In this document: positions 40,401-49,431 of the stretch, piece after piece
Position numbering within the stretch: the stretch's first letter is position 1
Layout: each line of letters begins with the position of its first letter
From: Nocardioides gansuensis
GTDB taxonomy: Bacteria > Actinomycetota > Actinomycetes > Propionibacteriales > Nocardioidaceae
DNA length: 64,000 nucleotides
Direction: 5' to 3'
Assembly (NCBI RefSeq): GCF_003076135.1
Contig: NZ_QDGZ01000006.1
Span: forward strand, 248,001-312,000
The notes under the pieces: generated by a model
The model's database searches: none
Told to the model about the DNA's origin: nothing
Seen by the model: the letters and a program-made list of their open reading frames with translations, nothing else
Made by a program: the position numbers and the translations under genes

Positions 40401-41344
40401 GCCAGGTCACCCTCGACGCCGAGGGCAACGAGATTTCGTACGACGCGGTGCGACCGCGCCGGGTGACGCTGACCCTGGCCCAGGTGGACCACCTCGCCGC
40501 GCTGGCCGCGCTGCCCTCTCCGGCCCGGCAGATGCTGGAGTCCGGCTCGGAGCCGAGCAGCCTGGCCACCCGCCTCGGAGGTGAGCTGCCGGATGTCGAG
40601 CCTGCAGAGCCGGGCGACGACGACCTGGACGGCTCGCTGCGAGAGCTCGGGCTGGTCGACGACGACGGCCCGGTGTCCGAGATACGCGCCGCCCTCCAGG
40701 TCTGGCACTCTGCGGCGCTCGCGACCGAGGTGGACCTGCTGTTGTCGCTGCGGATCGGCCAGGTTCGGGTGCGTGCCTGGCACCGCAACCTCGAGGACTG
40801 GGTGGTGGCCCTCTCGACGGCTGACCGTCAGCACTTCGAGCTGCTGTGGCTGCCCGCCGAGGACTGGTGGCGGGAGCTGACCCGGGTAGGCGTGGTCGAG
40901 CCCGCGCGCCTGGCGCCCGCGGAGAGGGACCAGGTGTCCCTGCCCGAGGTGATCGAGACGCCGTGGGAGCTGCTCCTGGCCACGGGTGAGGCGATCGACG
41001 CCGGCCGTCACGACCTGCTCGACCAGCTGGTGCAGGACTACTCCGGGCTCACCACCACGGGCAGCACCACCGACGACCTCGAGCCGGCGTCCGACGCCGA
41101 CGTCCGGGCGTGGCACGAGACCCTCGAGCGCGCCTCGCGCGGCCGGCTACACGCAGCGATCATCGGTCGCAGCGAGCGAGGGCGACCCGGGGTCGGCGTC
41201 GTCGAGTGGGTGCTCTTCCACGACGGGTGGCGCTCCCTCACGCCGGTCCGGCGGGAGGGCTGGAACATCGTCCGCATCGAGCGGCGGGAGGCCACCGAGC
41301 TGTCCCGTCAGCTCGCGCTCCGCGCGGCGGCGGTGACGTCATGA
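40397..41344 (+). CDS. EspG-like candidate secretion chaperone
   Basis: 315 residues without membrane segments. Acidic N-terminal third with a DDDLDGSL stretch, then repeated beta-type strands (VRVRAWHRNLEDWVVAL, HFELLWLPAEDWW, GVGVVEWVLFHDGWRSL). The layout and its place between a WXG protein and a helical hydrolase recall EspG-type chaperones of ESX systems, but no diagnostic motif is visible, so this is a hypothesis. Overlaps both neighbours by 4 bases. Confidence 0.4.
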   Translation: MSQVTLDAEGNEISYDAVRPRRVTLTLAQVDHLAALAALPSPARQMLESGSEPSSLATRLGGELPDVEPAEPGDDDLDGSLRELGLVDDDGPVSEIRAALQVWHSAALATEVDLLLSLRIGQVRVRAWHRNLEDWVVALSTADRQHFELLWLPAEDWWRELTRVGVVEPARLAPAERDQVSLPEVIETPWELLLATGEAIDAGRHDLLDQLVQDYSGLTTTGSTTDDLEPASDADVRAWHETLERASRGRLHAAIIGRSERGRPGVGVVEWVLFHDGWRSLTPVRREGWNIVRIERREATELSRQLALRAAAVTS

Positions 41345-42792
41345 GCAGCAACACCCCACTGCCCCCGATCCAGTCCGTCTCGGGCGGCTCGCACGGCGTC
41401 GAGGCCGGCTACGACGAGATGCTCGCCCTGGCGGCGCGCTACCAGCAGAAGGCCGGCGACTTCCTCGAGATGGCCGGGCTCGGCGCCCAGGTGATGGCCG
41501 ACGGCGATCTGCTCGAGTCGGCCGTCCTGTCGCCGATCACGTTCGGGGACGCCGAGCTCCAGGTGCTCGACGCGACCGCCGGTCCGGACGGACTGACCGT
41601 CCGCGCGGTCGGCATCGAGGCAGACGCGCTCGCCGTGACGGCCTGCGTCTCCGCCTTCAGGGCGAGCGACACCTTCAGCAGGCAGCTCTCCGAGGCCGTC
41701 GACCACGCCTTGGGGTTCGGGCTGGGCCTGTTCATCCGCACCAACCTGGTGCCGCTGCTCGCCGTCGCCGGCGTCAGCTACGCGGCGTACACGCTGATGA
41801 GCGACGACCAGAGGGCCGCCGTGACGAGGTCGATGGGCCAGCTCCTCCACGACCACCCCGAGGTCGCCGAGCACCTCATCAACTCGGGTGGTGGCCTCCT
41901 CGAGGGCCTCACCCTGATGCCGCTCGGCGGCCTGAACACCGGGGACGGCCCAGTCGACGGCGCCACGACCAACGATGCCGCCAGGCTGCTCGCGCTGCTC
42001 TTCGGCAACGACTCGGCCTACTCGGTGACTGCCCATGACATCGACCAATCGCAGCACCTGACCAGCACTCCGACGTCGCTCACCGATCTCCTGCGCTCGC
42101 TGAACGACACCAACGAGCTCGACGCGGTGAAGAACGAGGACGGCGAGAACCACCTCAACGGAGCCATCCAGATCCAGAAGATCGTCGACGCTCAAGGGGA
42201 CGAGCGCCACATCGTCTACATCCCCGGCACGGACGACATGGGTCCGGTCCCGGAGCGCGACGAGACGACCCGCGACATGCTGACCAACTACCAGCTGATC
42301 GGCGGCATGGACACCGCCTACGGCCAGGGGATCGCTGACGCCATGCGCGACGCAGGGCTGTCCGGCAAGGACGTGATGCTGGTGGGTCACTCGCAGGGCG
42401 GGATGGTCTCGACGTCGCTCGCGGCGGATCCGGAGTTCGCGAGGGAGTTCCACGTCAGGCACGTGGTCACCGCGGGCTCGCCCACGGCCCAGGTGCCCGA
42501 GATCCCGGGCGGCACCCGGGCGATCCACTTCGAGAACAGGGGCGATGCGGTCCCGCTCCTCGACGGCGAGGACAACCCCAACCAGCCCAACCGCACGACC
42601 GTGACGTTCGACGACGGCAACAACGACGTGTGCGGCAACCACGACATCGTGCACTACATCGGCGGTGCTCAGGCAGCGGATGCCTCCAGCATCGGTTCGA
42701 TCCGCGACCACGTCGACCAGATGGGCAAGGATGGCTTCCTCGGGGGCGGCACGGTCGTGAGCGTCGACACCTACACCATCTCCCGCACGTGA
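41341..42792 (+). CDS. Alpha/beta hydrolase with helical N-terminal region, candidate type VII effector
   Basis: 483 residues. N-terminal helical region (1-115), then a hydrophobic stretch at 123-153, then a mostly hydrophilic linker and an alpha/beta hydrolase domain with nucleophile elbow GHSQGG (S351). The catalytic Asp and His are not pinned down; NRGDAVP and the DIVHY region near 440 are candidates. No signal peptide, yet a lipase-like domain preceded by long helices fits a secretion-system substrate. I infer an extracellular or intermicrobial lipase. Coupled to the EspG-like gene by ATGA. Confidence 0.6.
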   Translation: MSSNTPLPPIQSVSGGSHGVEAGYDEMLALAARYQQKAGDFLEMAGLGAQVMADGDLLESAVLSPITFGDAELQVLDATAGPDGLTVRAVGIEADALAVTACVSAFRASDTFSRQLSEAVDHALGFGLGLFIRTNLVPLLAVAGVSYAAYTLMSDDQRAAVTRSMGQLLHDHPEVAEHLINSGGGLLEGLTLMPLGGLNTGDGPVDGATTNDAARLLALLFGNDSAYSVTAHDIDQSQHLTSTPTSLTDLLRSLNDTNELDAVKNEDGENHLNGAIQIQKIVDAQGDERHIVYIPGTDDMGPVPERDETTRDMLTNYQLIGGMDTAYGQGIADAMRDAGLSGKDVMLVGHSQGGMVSTSLAADPEFAREFHVRHVVTAGSPTAQVPEIPGGTRAIHFENRGDAVPLLDGEDNPNQPNRTTVTFDDGNNDVCGNHDIVHYIGGAQAADASSIGSIRDHVDQMGKDGFLGGGTVVSVDTYTISRT

Positions 42793-42805
42793 CAGGGAGG
42801 CACTC

Positions 42806-43642
42806 GTGACGCGCACGCATCGCCTGGTGGCTCTGGCGCTGGCTCCCGTGGTGCCGAGCCTGGCGTCCTGCGTCCCCTTCTCGCCCGAGGGAGGCCCGTG
42901 GAGCGGCCGTGAGCCCGCGCCGACGCGGGGCTGCGGCGAGTGCGTCGAGCAGGTCCGGCAGCTCGAGCGTCGCCTCGCGTCGGTGCGTGGCGTGGCAGAG
43001 GTGCGGGAGGTCAGCTTCTCCCAGGACTTCAACGACCGCGGCGAGCTGAGCCTCGGCCTCGATCTCCAGGCGGAGGACCTCGCCGGCACCGACATCCGTG
43101 CCGAGACGGACCGCATCGCGCGCGTCGCCTGGAGGTCCCGCATCGACCCCCTCGACGCGCTGGACGTGTCGGTGAGCCTGCGTTCCGGCTACCGCGACGA
43201 GGCCGTCTACGAGTTCGGTGTCGAGCCGGAGAGGTATGCGGCGATGTTCGGGCCGCGCCCCGATGGCGTTCCCGTCCCGTCCGTGGCCCCGGAGGGGGAG
43301 GTCGAGGGCTGTGGGGACTGCGAGGAGGAGGCGAGGGCGGTCGCTGTCGCAGCGATCGACATCCCGGGAGTGGAGGCCGTGCTGGAGTCGGACTTCGTCC
43401 CCGACTCGCCGACCAACGGCAACTCCCTGGACGTGACAGTGCGGGCCGACGCCGTCGACGCGGAGACGGTCACCGACGAGATCGCCGAGCTCGCATGGCG
43501 GTCCCACGTCACGCCGCTGGACTGGATCTCGGTCGGCGTGGTCACCGACGACGACATCGTGTCGACGCTGCTGGACGTCGACCCCGAGGGAGACGAGTGG
43601 GCAGCCCTCGAGGAGCGTTGGGGGCCGCGGCCGGTCGAGTGA
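42806..43642 (+). CDS. Lipoprotein with two CGxC repeat domains
   Basis: 278 residues. Signal peptide with lipobox LASC, lipidated C22. The mature part is two similar domains: 43-152 (CGEC, VAWRSRIDPLDAL at 107-119, GPRP) and 169-276 (CGDC, LAWRSHVTPLDWI, GPRP), clear internal duplication. Each CGxC could be a redox or metal pair. I do not recognise the family. It follows the hydrolase after 13 bases with an AGGGAGG ribosome site and GTG start, so is the last gene of the operon; an immunity-lipoprotein role is possible. Confidence 0.7.
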   Translation: MTRTHRLVALALAPVVPSLASCVPFSPEGGPWSGREPAPTRGCGECVEQVRQLERRLASVRGVAEVREVSFSQDFNDRGELSLGLDLQAEDLAGTDIRAETDRIARVAWRSRIDPLDALDVSVSLRSGYRDEAVYEFGVEPERYAAMFGPRPDGVPVPSVAPEGEVEGCGDCEEEARAVAVAAIDIPGVEAVLESDFVPDSPTNGNSLDVTVRADAVDAETVTDEIAELAWRSHVTPLDWISVGVVTDDDIVSTLLDVDPEGDEWAALEERWGPRPVE

Positions 43643-43694
43643 CGCCGTCGAGGCCCACCGGAAAAGGCGTTAGTGGCCTGTCGGTGCGCTCGTC

Positions 43695-43700
43695 TAGGGT
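43695..43700 (+). promoter_or_regulatory. Probable -10 of the ABC exporter operon
   Basis: TAGGGT, 7 bases before GTG 43708, indicating a separate transcription unit from the operon upstream. Confidence 0.45.
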
Positions 43701-43707
43701 CGCTGGG

Positions 43708-44634
43708 GTGAGCGAGTCGATGATCCTGGCGCGGGGGCTGCGGAAGTCGTTCGGGGAGTTCGACGCCGTGCGCGGCATCGACGTCGACGTACGCCGAGGC
43801 GAGGCGTTCGGCTTCCTGGGCCCCAACGGCGCGGGCAAGTCCAGCACCATGCGGATGATCGCCGCCGTCAGCCCGGTGAGCGGCGGGGAGCTGCGCATCC
43901 TGGGCCTCGACCCGGCCACCGACGGACCGGCGATCCGCGCGCGGCTCGGGGTGTGTCCGCAGGAGGACACGCTCGACAACGAGCTCAACGTCCGCGACAA
44001 CCTCTACATCTACGGCCGCTACTTCGGGATCCCCAAGGCTGTCGTGCGAGAGCGCACCGACGAGCTGCTCGAGTTCGCGATGCTCACCGACAAGGCGAAG
44101 GCCAAGGTGGAGGAGCTCTCGGGCGGCATGAAGCGTCGGCTCACGATCGCCCGCAGCCTGATCAACAAGCCCGACCTGCTGCTGCTCGACGAGCCGACCA
44201 CCGGGCTCGACCCGCAGGCGCGTCACCTGCTGTGGGACCAGCTGTTCCGGCTCAAGCAGGCGGGCGTGACCCTGGTGATCACCACCCACTACATGGACGA
44301 GGCCGAGCAGCTGTGCGACCGCCTCGTCGTGATGGACCGCGGCGTGATCGCGGCCGAGGGGTCGCCGCTCGACCTGATCCGCCAGTTCTCCACGCGCGAG
44401 GTCGCGGAGCTGCGCTTCGGGGTCGGCGAGCACGAGTCGCTGGCCGCCAAGGTCGAGGACCTCGGCGCCCGGGTCGAGGTGCTGCCCGACCGGCTGCTGG
44501 TCTACACCGACGACGGCGAGGAGGTGCTCGCCAAGGTCCACGAGCGTGGGCTCGAGCCGATCGCGGCGCTGGTGCGCCGCTCCACGCTCGAGGACGTCTT
44601 CCTGCGCCTCACCGGCCGGAGCCTGGCGGACTGA
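43708..44634 (+). CDS. ABC-2 exporter ATP-binding protein
   Basis: 308 residues. Walker A GPNGAGKSS (near 43-51), signature LSGGMKRRLTIARSL, Walker B LLLLDEPTTGLDPQ, H-loop THYMDEAEQL, then a C-terminal extension typical of DrrA/NodI drug-resistance or polymer exporters. Powers the two permeases that follow. GTG start supported by the leaderless -10. Substrate unknown; no biosynthetic cluster adjoins. Confidence 0.93.
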   Translation: MSESMILARGLRKSFGEFDAVRGIDVDVRRGEAFGFLGPNGAGKSSTMRMIAAVSPVSGGELRILGLDPATDGPAIRARLGVCPQEDTLDNELNVRDNLYIYGRYFGIPKAVVRERTDELLEFAMLTDKAKAKVEELSGGMKRRLTIARSLINKPDLLLLDEPTTGLDPQARHLLWDQLFRLKQAGVTLVITTHYMDEAEQLCDRLVVMDRGVIAAEGSPLDLIRQFSTREVAELRFGVGEHESLAAKVEDLGARVEVLPDRLLVYTDDGEEVLAKVHERGLEPIAALVRRSTLEDVFLRLTGRSLAD

Positions 44635-45455
44635 TGAGCGCGACCCCGATCGCCTCCACCGCGCCGTCCCGGCTGTCCGTCCGCGACGGCATCGGCCGCC
44701 AGCTCGACTACTGGTGGACCGTCTACAAGCGCACGTGGCGCGGTGGCATCATCTCCAGCTTCGTCTCGCCGCTCTTCTACGTCGTCGGCATGGGCGTCCT
44801 GCTGGGCGGCTTCATCCAGGTCGATCCGGCGCGGCTCGAGGGCGCGCCGTCCTACCTCGCGTTCATCGTCCCCGGCCTGGTTGCCGCCCACGCCATGCAG
44901 ATGGCGGTGGGGGAGACGACCTACCCCGTGATGGGCGGCATCAAGTGGCACAAGAGCTACCACGCCCAGATGGCGACGCCGCTGGAGGTGCGCGACCTGG
45001 TCAATGCCCACCTCGTCTTCGTGCTGGCCCGGGTCGCCTCCGCCTGCGCCATCTTCATGCTCGTGCTCGCGCCGTTCGGCGTCTTCGCGTCCTGGTGGGG
45101 GCCGTTCCTGGCCTGGGGCGCGCAGGTGCTCGTCGGGATGGCCTTCGCCACCGTCGTGTTCGGCTTCAGTGCCCGGCTGCGCTCGGAGGAGGGCTTCGGC
45201 GTGCTCTTCCGGCTGGGCGTCGTCCCGCTCGTGCTCTTCTCGGGGTCGTTCTTCCCCGTGTCGAACCTCGGGCCGCTGCTGGAATGGGTCGCGCGGTTCA
45301 CGCCGCTGTGGCACGGGGTCAACCTGTCCCGGATGCTGTGCCTCGACACCGTCGACTGGCCGCTCGCGGTGCTGCACGTCGTGGTGCTCGGCACGATCAC
45401 GGCCGCGGGGTGGCTCTGGGCGATCCGCGGCCTCGAGAGGAGGCTGAGCAGCTGA
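44634..45455 (+). CDS. ABC-2 type permease 1
   Basis: 273 residues, six membrane helices, with ABC-2 family features (RTWRGGIISSFVSPLFYVVGMG, LVLFSGSFFPVSNLG). Its ATG overlaps the ATPase stop by one base. Works as half of a heterodimeric channel with the next gene. Confidence 0.92.
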   Translation: MSATPIASTAPSRLSVRDGIGRQLDYWWTVYKRTWRGGIISSFVSPLFYVVGMGVLLGGFIQVDPARLEGAPSYLAFIVPGLVAAHAMQMAVGETTYPVMGGIKWHKSYHAQMATPLEVRDLVNAHLVFVLARVASACAIFMLVLAPFGVFASWWGPFLAWGAQVLVGMAFATVVFGFSARLRSEEGFGVLFRLGVVPLVLFSGSFFPVSNLGPLLEWVARFTPLWHGVNLSRMLCLDTVDWPLAVLHVVVLGTITAAGWLWAIRGLERRLSS

Positions 45456-46264
45456 TGGCCACCGACCAGGCGCCTCGCGCCGCGGCCTACCCGCACCTCA
45501 CCCCGGGCGGCGCGCTCGCGGTGATCACGCTGCGCAACTTCACGACCTACCGGCGCTACTGGAAGCTCTTCCTCACCGGCTTCCTCGAGCCGGTGTTCTA
45601 CCTCTTCTCGATCGGCATCGGCGTCGGCCAGCTGATCGACACGTTCGAGTTCAACGGCCAGCAGATCCCCTACGCCGAGTTCGTGGCTCCGGGCATGCTC
45701 GCGGCCAGCGCCTTCAACGGCGCGCTGCTCGACTCGACCTACAACGTCTTCTTCAAGCTGAAGTACGACAAGCTCTACGACCAGATGCTCGCCACGCCGC
45801 TCACCACGGCCGACGTCGCCCGCGGCGAGATCCTGTGGGGACAGCTGCGCGGCGCCACCTACTCCGGCGCCTTCCTGCTCGTGATGCTGGCCCTGGGGAT
45901 GATCCACTCCTGGTGGGCGCTGCTGGCGCTGCCCGCGGCGCTGCTGATCGGGTTCGCGTTCTCGTCGGTGTGCATGGCGCTCACGACCTACATGAAGAGC
46001 TTCCAGGACTTCGACAAGATCACGCTCGCCCAGCTGCCGCTGTTCCTGTTCTCGGCGACGTTCTTCCCCATCACGGCGTACGACGGGTGGCTGCGCTGGG
46101 TGGTCGAGGCCACCCCGCTCTATCGCGGCGTCGTGCTCTGCCGGGAGCTCACGACCGGGTCGCTCACCGCCGCGTCCGCGGTGTCGGTCGTCTACCTGGT
46201 CGTGATGGGCCTGATCGGGCTGGTGGTCGTCAGGCGGCGGCTCGACACGCTGCTGCTGACCTGA
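45455..46264 (+). CDS. ABC-2 type permease 2
   Basis: 269 residues, six membrane helices, KLFLTGFLEPVFYLFSIGIGVG and LFSATFFPITAYDG mark the DrrB/NodJ family. Overlaps its neighbour by one base. Two different permeases in one operon suggest an obligate heterodimer. Confidence 0.92.
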   Translation: MATDQAPRAAAYPHLTPGGALAVITLRNFTTYRRYWKLFLTGFLEPVFYLFSIGIGVGQLIDTFEFNGQQIPYAEFVAPGMLAASAFNGALLDSTYNVFFKLKYDKLYDQMLATPLTTADVARGEILWGQLRGATYSGAFLLVMLALGMIHSWWALLALPAALLIGFAFSSVCMALTTYMKSFQDFDKITLAQLPLFLFSATFFPITAYDGWLRWVVEATPLYRGVVLCRELTTGSLTAASAVSVVYLVVMGLIGLVVVRRRLDTLLLT

Positions 46265-46265
46265 G

Positions 46266-46754
46266 TCAGTCGAGCAGCTTCTGCAGCCACATCACGTCGA
46301 GCCAGCGGTCGAACTTCCTGCCGACCTCGCGCATGGTGCCGACCTCCTGGAAGCCGCACGCCCGGTGCAGCGCGAGGCTCGCGTCGTTGGGCAGGGCGAC
46401 GCCGGCGAGCGCCACGTGCATGCCGTCGTCCCGCAGCGACCCCAGCAGGGCGTCGTACAGGCCGCGGCCCAGCCCGCGGCCCTGGGCACCGGGCGCGAGG
46501 TAGACGGACACCTCGCGGGTGTGCCGGTAGCCGAGCTTGGGGCGGTAGGGCGCCGCGTTGGCGTAGCCGAGCACGTCACCGCCCTCGACGGCGACGAAGA
46601 ACCGGTCGCCGGGCACGGTGGACGCCAGCCGCTCCTGCCACTCCTCGAGGGGGCGGTGCTCGGTGTCGAACGTGGCGTAGCCCTCGTCGATCTCGCGGTC
46701 GTAGAGGGCAGCGACGGCAGGGAGGTCCGCTGGCTGCGCGGGACGGATCAGCAT
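46266..46754 (-). CDS. GNAT N-acetyltransferase, PAT-like
   Basis: 162 residues, acetyl-CoA-dependent N-acyltransferase of the phosphinothricin/methionine sulfoximine acetyltransferase branch: SVYLAPGAQGRGLGRGLYDALL acetyl-CoA loop (split), ALPNDASLALHRACGFQEVG. Substrate not provable from sequence. ATG 46754 (MLIRPAQ) chosen as the native start. Convergent with the permease gene, 1 base apart. Confidence 0.85.
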   Translation of the reverse strand: MLIRPAQPADLPAVAALYDREIDEGYATFDTEHRPLEEWQERLASTVPGDRFFVAVEGGDVLGYANAAPYRPKLGYRHTREVSVYLAPGAQGRGLGRGLYDALLGSLRDDGMHVALAGVALPNDASLALHRACGFQEVGTMREVGRKFDRWLDVMWLQKLLD

Positions 46755-46824
46755 GGCGGCATTGTCGCGAACGGTGACCGGAAACCGGCGTGAGGGCTGC
46801 CCGTGCGGCTGGTTGGATGGGCAC

Positions 46825-47373
46825 ATGCCCAGCCTCGAGACGACCGGCGACCCGATCCCGCCCGACACCAAGGACTGGACCTGGGTGCTCGAGCGGCCCT
46901 GCCCCGAGTGCGGCTTCGACGCCGCAGCGGTCGGAGTGGCCGACGTGCCGGGCCTCGTCCACGACACCTCGATGGCCCTCGCCGACGCGCTGCTGCGCGC
47001 CGACGCCACGACCCGGCCGGACGCCACCACGTGGTCGGCGGTGGAGTATGCCTGCCACGTGCGCGACGTGCATCGCATCTTCGGTGAGCGGCTCGCCCTG
47101 ATGCTCGCGGAGGACGAGCCGCGCTTCGCCAACTGGGACCAGGACGAGACGGCCGTCGCGGAGCGCTACGCCGAGCAGGACCCCGCCGTCGTCGCCGCCG
47201 AGCTGGTCGAGGAGGCCGGTGCGACGGCGGGCCTGTTCGCCGGGGTCACGCCAGACCAGCACGCACGCCGGGGCGTGCGCAGCAACGGCAGCGAGTTCAC
47301 GGTCGAGACCCTGGGCCGCTACTACGTGCACGACCTCGTGCACCACGTGCACGACGTGGGGGCCCGTCCATGA
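46825..47373 (+). CDS. DinB superfamily protein (thiol/metal-dependent fold)
   Basis: 182 residues. N-terminal CPECG Cys pair, then a DinB four-helix bundle with likely metal-binding His: ACHVRDVHRIF and YYVHDLVHHVHDV. In actinobacteria many such proteins use mycothiol. Reaction unknown. First gene of a coupled four-gene operon: the methyltransferase start overlaps its stop. Confidence 0.85.
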   Translation: MPSLETTGDPIPPDTKDWTWVLERPCPECGFDAAAVGVADVPGLVHDTSMALADALLRADATTRPDATTWSAVEYACHVRDVHRIFGERLALMLAEDEPRFANWDQDETAVAERYAEQDPAVVAAELVEEAGATAGLFAGVTPDQHARRGVRSNGSEFTVETLGRYYVHDLVHHVHDVGARP

Positions 47374-47990
47374 CCGACGCCCAGGCGGCCACGGTCCAGG
47401 CGTACGACGCGGACGCGGCCCGCTACGCGGCCGAGACGCGGGAGCTGCCCGAGTCCGTGCGGCGAGCCCTCGATGAGATCGTCGGCCGGCTGCCGTCGGG
47501 CGCGAGGGTGCTGGAGATCGGCAGCGGCGGCGGCCGCGACGCGGCGTACCTTGAGGAGCACGGCCTGCGGGTGCGGCGCACCGACATCACGCCGGGCTTC
47601 GTCGCCTTGTTGCGGGAGCAGGGACACCAGGCCGACGTCCTGGACCCGCTGACCGACGACCTGGCGTCGCCGGAGGGTCCGTACGACGCGGTGTGGGCGA
47701 GCGCCTCGCTGCTGCACGTGGCGCGGACCGACCTCGGCACTGTCCTGGCACGGCTCGCCGAGGCCACCCGGCCGGGCGGACTGCTGCGCATCTCGCTCAA
47801 GGAAGGCGACGGCGAGGCCTGGTCGACGCACGGGGCGATCTCGGCGCCGCGGCTGTTCACCTACTGGCGCGAGGAGGACCTGCGCCGGCTGGCCGACGCG
47901 AGCGGGTGGGTCGACGTCGCCGTCGACCATGTCATGGCGGGCCGGACGGAGCTGCAGCCATGGCTGGAGATCACGGCGGTGCGGGCATGA
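47370..47990 (+). CDS. Class I SAM-dependent methyltransferase
   Basis: 206 residues with motif I VLEIGSGGGRDAAYL (about 47-61), acidic motif II (RRTDITPGF) and post-motif ASASLLHV. Small-molecule or protein methyl transfer; substrate unknown. Overlaps both neighbours by 4 bases. Confidence 0.85.
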   Translation: MTDAQAATVQAYDADAARYAAETRELPESVRRALDEIVGRLPSGARVLEIGSGGGRDAAYLEEHGLRVRRTDITPGFVALLREQGHQADVLDPLTDDLASPEGPYDAVWASASLLHVARTDLGTVLARLAEATRPGGLLRISLKEGDGEAWSTHGAISAPRLFTYWREEDLRRLADASGWVDVAVDHVMAGRTELQPWLEITAVRA

Positions 47991-48181
47991 GGCACACCGA
48001 GTTCTGGGCTCGCATGGAGCACGCACTCGGCAGCTCCTACGCGAAGACCTGGGCAGAGATGACGGTGCTCTCCGAGCTCGGTGGGCGCACCCCGTCCGAG
48101 GCGCTCGCGGCCGGGATGGCTCCCAAGCAGGTCTGGGCGGCTGTATGGCGCAAGCTCGAGCTCCCCGAGGCGCAGAGATGA
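47987..48181 (+). CDS. DUF3046 protein
   Basis: 64 residues: MRHTEFWARMEHALGSSYAKTW then a LGGRTPSEALAAGMAPKQVWAAVW segment. This family is typically found just before recA in actinobacteria (as Rv2738c). Function is unknown; the length and Trp pattern match. The usual order clgR-DUF3046-recA is kept in sense but spread over 15 kb. Confidence 0.88.
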   Translation: MRHTEFWARMEHALGSSYAKTWAEMTVLSELGGRTPSEALAAGMAPKQVWAAVWRKLELPEAQR

Positions 48182-49422
48182 CCGCGGCAGCGAGCGTCGA
48201 CGTCGCCCGCGTGCAGTCGCGCACCCTCGGCACCCTCGTCGTCTCGCAGGCGGTCGGCGCCGTCGGGATGACCATCGGCGTCGCGACCGCGTCGCTGCTG
48301 GCGCGCGACATCTCCGGCTCCGACAGCATGGCGGGCCTGGCCCAGACGTTCCAGGTCCTCGGCACCGCCGCCGCGGCGTACCTCCTTGCCGGGCTGATGG
48401 CTCGGCGTGGTCGACGGGCCGGCCTGGTCACGGGCTACGTGCTCGGCGCGGGTGGAGCGCTGCTCGCCGTGGCGGCGGGGGTGGCCGACTCGATGCTCCT
48501 GCTGCTCGCCGGAGCGGTGCTGCTCGGCGCGACGACCGCGGCCAACCAGGGCTCGCGGTACGCCGCGACGGACCTCGCGCCGGAGGAGACCCGTGCGCGC
48601 GCGCTCTCGATGGTGGTGTGGGCGACCACGATCGGCGCGGTGGCGGGCCCGAACCTGACCGGGGTCGGCGCGGCGGTGGCGCACAGGCTCGACATCCCGG
48701 AGCTCACCGGCGGCTTCGCCCTCGGGGCGGTCGCCCTGGTGGTGGCGGCGGCGTGGGTCTGGCTGCGGCTGCGGCCCGACCCGCTCCTGCTGGCCCAGTC
48801 GGAAGCAGGAGTGGTGCACGAGACGGGGCGGGGGCGCTCGTGGGGCCGGTTCGTGGAAGCGGTGCGGGCGGAGCCGGCGCTGGGCGCCGCGATCGTCGGC
48901 ATGGCCGGGGCGCACGCCGCCATGGTCGCGGTGATGATCATGACCCCGTTGCACATGGAGCACGGAGGTGCTCACCTCACCGTGATCGGGTTCGTCATCT
49001 CGATCCATGTCCTCGGGATGTTCGCCTTCTCGCCGCTGGTCGGCGCCGCCACCGACCGCTTCGGCCGGCCGGCCGTGCTGGTGGCCGGGGGAGTGGTGCT
49101 GCTGGTCTCCCTGCTGCTCTGTGCCCTGGCGCCGGAGGGCAGCTCGTGGCAGATCTTCGCCGGGCTGTTCCTGCTCGGCCTGGGCTGGTCCTTCGCGACC
49201 GTCGCGGCGTCGACCGTGATCAGCGACCGCACGCCCATCACGGCCCGCACGGACGTGCAGGGCACCGCCGACATGGCGATGGCGCTGACCGCCGCGGGCG
49301 GCGGCGCCGTGGCCGGCGTGATCGTCGACGGCTTCGGCTACCCCGTCCTGGCCGGGTTCTCCGCGCTCCTCGCCCTCGCGGTGGCGGGTGCCGGCGTGGT
49401 GGTGGCGCGACACGCCCGCTGA
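48178..49422 (+). CDS. MFS transporter
   Basis: 414 residues, about 12 hydrophobic helices; conserved loop RRGRRAGLVTG between helices 2 and 3 and AATDRFGRPAVL in the second half match the major facilitator fold. Substrate unknown, drug/metabolite efflux likely. Overlaps DUF3046 by 4 bases, ends just upstream of the recA SOS box. Confidence 0.9.
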   Translation: MTAAASVDVARVQSRTLGTLVVSQAVGAVGMTIGVATASLLARDISGSDSMAGLAQTFQVLGTAAAAYLLAGLMARRGRRAGLVTGYVLGAGGALLAVAAGVADSMLLLLAGAVLLGATTAANQGSRYAATDLAPEETRARALSMVVWATTIGAVAGPNLTGVGAAVAHRLDIPELTGGFALGAVALVVAAAWVWLRLRPDPLLLAQSEAGVVHETGRGRSWGRFVEAVRAEPALGAAIVGMAGAHAAMVAVMIMTPLHMEHGGAHLTVIGFVISIHVLGMFAFSPLVGAATDRFGRPAVLVAGGVVLLVSLLLCALAPEGSSWQIFAGLFLLGLGWSFATVAASTVISDRTPITARTDVQGTADMAMALTAAGGGAVAGVIVDGFGYPVLAGFSALLALAVAGAGVVVARHAR

Positions 49423-49431
49423 GGTGCGCGC

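Noticed and set aside
39945..46264. A complete ESX/type VII secretion locus
   Set aside because: No EccB, EccC, EccD, EccE or mycosin genes are present; the ABC genes that follow are ABC-2 exporters with a separate promoter.
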